Shown here: in pieces, positions 3,509-5,439 of the stretch
Layout of the letters: each line of letters starts with the position of its first letter
Numbering within the stretch: the first letter of the stretch is position 1
Assembly: GCA_910584325.1 (NCBI GenBank)
Contig: CAJTZH010000128.1
Span: forward strand, 1-5,439
Direction: 5' to 3'
DNA length: 5,439 nucleotides
Origin: an uncultured Lachnospiraceae bacterium
GTDB lineage: Bacteria; Bacillota; Clostridia; Lachnospirales; Lachnospiraceae
Notes under the pieces: generated by a model
The model's input: only the letters and a program-made list of their open reading frames with translations
What the model was told of the DNA's origin: nothing
Database searches by the model: none
Made by a program: the position numbers and the translations under genes

Positions 3509-5439
3509 TTAATTTCCCGCGGCAAAAGAAATATAGAATAAATTACTCTCTGATTTCTTTTTTATGATTGTTACAGGTCCCGCCTGAACTTCTGTCTCAA
3601 CGATGCCTGTAGAATTCAATGTAATGTCTGTTCCGTTCAGTGAAATAACATTCCCCGCATTCCCCGGCGCAAATACCAGTGTCAGCATACCTGCTGCCGG
3701 AGCCGTAAATTCCACTTTACCGTTACTGTTTAACTTTAACGACTTGTTCATTGACATGCCGTTGTATGTCGTCGAATATTTTGTCGACAGGTTATCTCCT
3801 GAAAACGTATAGAAACTGCTTGTCTTTTCATCCGTTGTAAAATTATGCGTAACTGCGTCTGACGGTACTACCTGTCCGCCTGAACCGACAGTCACCTCAC
3901 ATACTGCCGTAAAACGTCCTGCAACAGTTGCCGTAACCGACGCCGTACCTGCGCCCTTTGCGGTTACAAGTCCCGTGTCCGACACTTCTGCTACGGAATT
4001 ATCGGAAGTCGTCCATGTCACTGTTTTATCTGTCGTTGTATTGGACGGCTGATAACTGACTGTCAGCTGCATAGTATCATTTACAGTCATTTGTGCTGCG
4101 TTTGCATTCAGAGAAATAGACTGAAGTTCTACAAAATCGCCTCCGGAACCGCTTCCTGAACCGTCTCCCGTAATCTGAAGTGAGTTAATCGTTATCTCCT
4201 TAAAAATGCCAAGCTGTGTTGAATCACCCGGCTGGAAATATGCAGGCTGAATCATGTATGTACCTGCCGGAAGAGAACGTGCCGTACCGCTTCCTACAAG
4301 AAACACCTCGCCTGCTTCATTGACAAGTACGCCTGTCTTTGTCAGTTCCTCACTTGCGTATGACACAGTCACGTCAACTGTAGTACCTACCGTAAACGCA
4401 TAAACCGTTTTGCTGATTTTTCCGATAGACGTGTTGCTATATGGTAATTTTGAAATCACAGCCGGTACCGTACCGCTTGGAAGCAGTGAAATATCCGACA
4501 TGGATACCGCATCCGCCGTAACCGGATTTGCTTTCATAACGCCCGCGTTTGCATATACTACTTTCTTTGCCTCGGTAACACTCGTCTGAAGAATGTAATT
4601 TTCTGCCGGGATATAAGACAGACTTGCGTCGGTATCAAACTTGCTGTAGTCGATTCCCGCCGCCGCGTATTTACAGTTATTCGGAACGATTTGCGATTTA
4701 TCCGTCACTACCGTGCCGCTGCTTCCTTTATTTTGTAAATAGTTCGCAAAAGAATCACCAAAGCTCTTGATTGCTCCGCCTTCTACAGCCTGGGCGCTTT
4801 TGCACATATAGAACAAATTGTATTCGGAAAAAATGTATGCGTCCGCCCTGGTATTCATCGCATAATCGGTCTGTCCTTCAAAGACATTGTTATACATATG
4901 AATATTGGCGTTACGCGCAAGAGGTCCTCTTGCTTTACAGTATTTCCAATAATTGTGATGATATGTCAGATTATATTGCAGACTGTAATCTGCCGAACCT
5001 ACGAGATTTGTCTTATGACATCCCTCAAAATAGTTATAACTGCATGTAAAATACTGTCCACGCTTGAAATCTACAGAACCGTCGCCCTCTGCCTTATCGC
5101 TCTCTGCAGGATTTTCTATATGCGAAACATAAAAAGAATTGTTATGTACCCAGCAGCGTTCTACGCTTGCGTTAATAACCGCAGACGTATTCTTTGCACT
5201 CTGTTGTCCTTCCATTCCTACCGCATCTTCCGCCGTATTAATGAAAGAGAGATTTCTCACTTCAAAACTCTTACCCAGGTCCGGTTCTCCAGACGAGCAG
5301 ATGAAATGAAATCCCCAACCGTCAACAACTGCATCGGTGCCGATTCCCTCAATGGTGATATCTTTACCGGATTTGATTCTTGCCATATGTCCGTTATCTC
5401 CCACTGTACCACCCATATCAACAGAATCGTACACGGTAA
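3509..5439 (-). CDS. Secreted pectate lyase (PL1-type) with Big_2 and two beta modules, 5' end outside window
   Basis: The frame stays open to the window edge, so the signal peptide and first strands are missing; a GTG at 5434-5432 is internal, not a start. Numbered from that GTG, residues 1-290 are a right-handed beta-helix of PL1 type. Landmarks are SGKDITIEGIG (22-32), the calcium-site region GDGSVDFKRG (117-126), CHKTNLVGSAD (139-149; Lys141 matches the conserved PL1 lysine), YHHNYW (158-163), ARGPLAR (168-174; Arg169 is the expected catalytic base) and HMYNNVF (179-185). It should cleave polygalacturonate by Ca-dependent beta-elimination outside the cell. Then follow a beta-rich module (about 310-422), a Gly/Ser linker (424-432), a Big_2 Ig-like domain (about 436-517, with VTWTTSDNSVAEVSDTGLVT-type core) and a C-terminal beta module (about 525-641). 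There is no LPXTG or dockerin at the C-terminus, so release or non-covalent attachment is likely. No clear terminator follows. Confidence 0.92.
   Translation of the reverse strand, partial: TVYDSVDMGGTVGDNGHMARIKSGKDITIEGIGTDAVVDGWGFHFICSSGEPDLGKSFEVRNLSFINTAEDAVGMEGQQSAKNTSAVINASVERCWVHNNSFYVSHIENPAESDKAEGDGSVDFKRGQYFTCSYNYFEGCHKTNLVGSADYSLQYNLTYHHNYWKYCKARGPLARNANIHMYNNVFEGQTDYAMNTRADAYIFSEYNLFYMCKSAQAVEGGAIKSFGDSFANYLQNKGSSGTVVTDKSQIVPNNCKYAAAGIDYSKFDTDASLSYIPAENYILQTSVTEAKKVVYANAGVMKANPVTADAVSMSDISLLPSGTVPAVISKLPYSNTSIGKISKTVYAFTVGTTVDVTVSYASEELTKTGVLVNEAGEVFLVGSGTARSLPAGTYMIQPAYFQPGDSTQLGIFKEITINSLQITGDGSGSGSGGDFVELQSISLNANAAQMTVNDTMQLTVSYQPSNTTTDKTVTWTTSDNSVAEVSDTGLVTAKGAGTASVTATVAGRFTAVCEVTVGSGGQVVPSDAVTHNFTTDEKTSSFYTFSGDNLSTKYSTTYNGMSMNKSLKLNSNGKVEFTAPAAGMLTLVFAPGNAGNVISLNGTDITLNSTGIVETEVQAGPVTIIKKKSESNLFYISFAAGN

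Noticed and set aside
5432..5434. GTG at 5434 as the start of the pectate lyase
   Set aside because: The frame continues upstream to the window edge, and the protein would begin in the middle of the beta-helix without a signal peptide, so the true start is outside the window.

Overview
The window reads as chromosomal DNA of an anaerobic Firmicute, most likely a gut- or rumen-type Lachnospiraceae/Clostridia member. The supporting signs are moderate GC, strong AGGAGG-type ribosome binding sites, near-perfect sigma-A promoters, a Gram-positive LexA-type operator, and a secreted multi-domain pectate lyase carrying a Big_2 domain. The family is an inference; no rRNA or other phylogenetic marker is present. 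Every credible gene lies on the minus strand, so transcription runs from high to low coordinates.

In order of transcription: (1) 5439-3509, the 3' two thirds of a pectate lyase (PL1-type catalytic core, a middle beta module, a Gly/Ser linker, a Big_2 domain and a C-terminal beta module), cut by the window edge. (2) 3508-3312, an intergenic region with three copies of a 12-13 base motif (two in tandem, one inverted). The inverted pair brackets the probable rpsB promoter, and a foldable leader follows. (3) rpsB (ribosomal protein S2) and tsf (EF-Ts), a conserved pair separated by a strong hairpin that looks like a partial terminator or attenuator. (4) A rho-independent terminator after tsf, so the usual downstream partner pyrH does not follow. 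(5) An orphan lipoprotein of unknown function with its own consensus promoter. (6) A roughly 380-base non-coding stretch (387-764) with three small inverted repeats, an 11-codon micro-ORF with a good ribosome binding site, and a consensus promoter whose spacer holds a LexA/SOS box. (7) An SOS-type unit: an unannotated-looking 44-residue single-pass membrane protein whose stop codon overlaps the start of a Y-family (UmuC/DinB-like) translesion DNA polymerase, cut by the left window edge.

The rpsB-tsf pair supplies translation machinery, and the pectate lyase and the lipoprotein work at the cell surface or outside. The left-hand unit is a DNA-damage response operon. The items most worth a second look are the small membrane ORF coupled to the polymerase under an apparent LexA operator, and the repeat-bracketed promoter of rpsB. 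I see no CRISPR array, tRNA, rRNA, insertion sequence or phage module. No plus-strand frame looks like a real gene.
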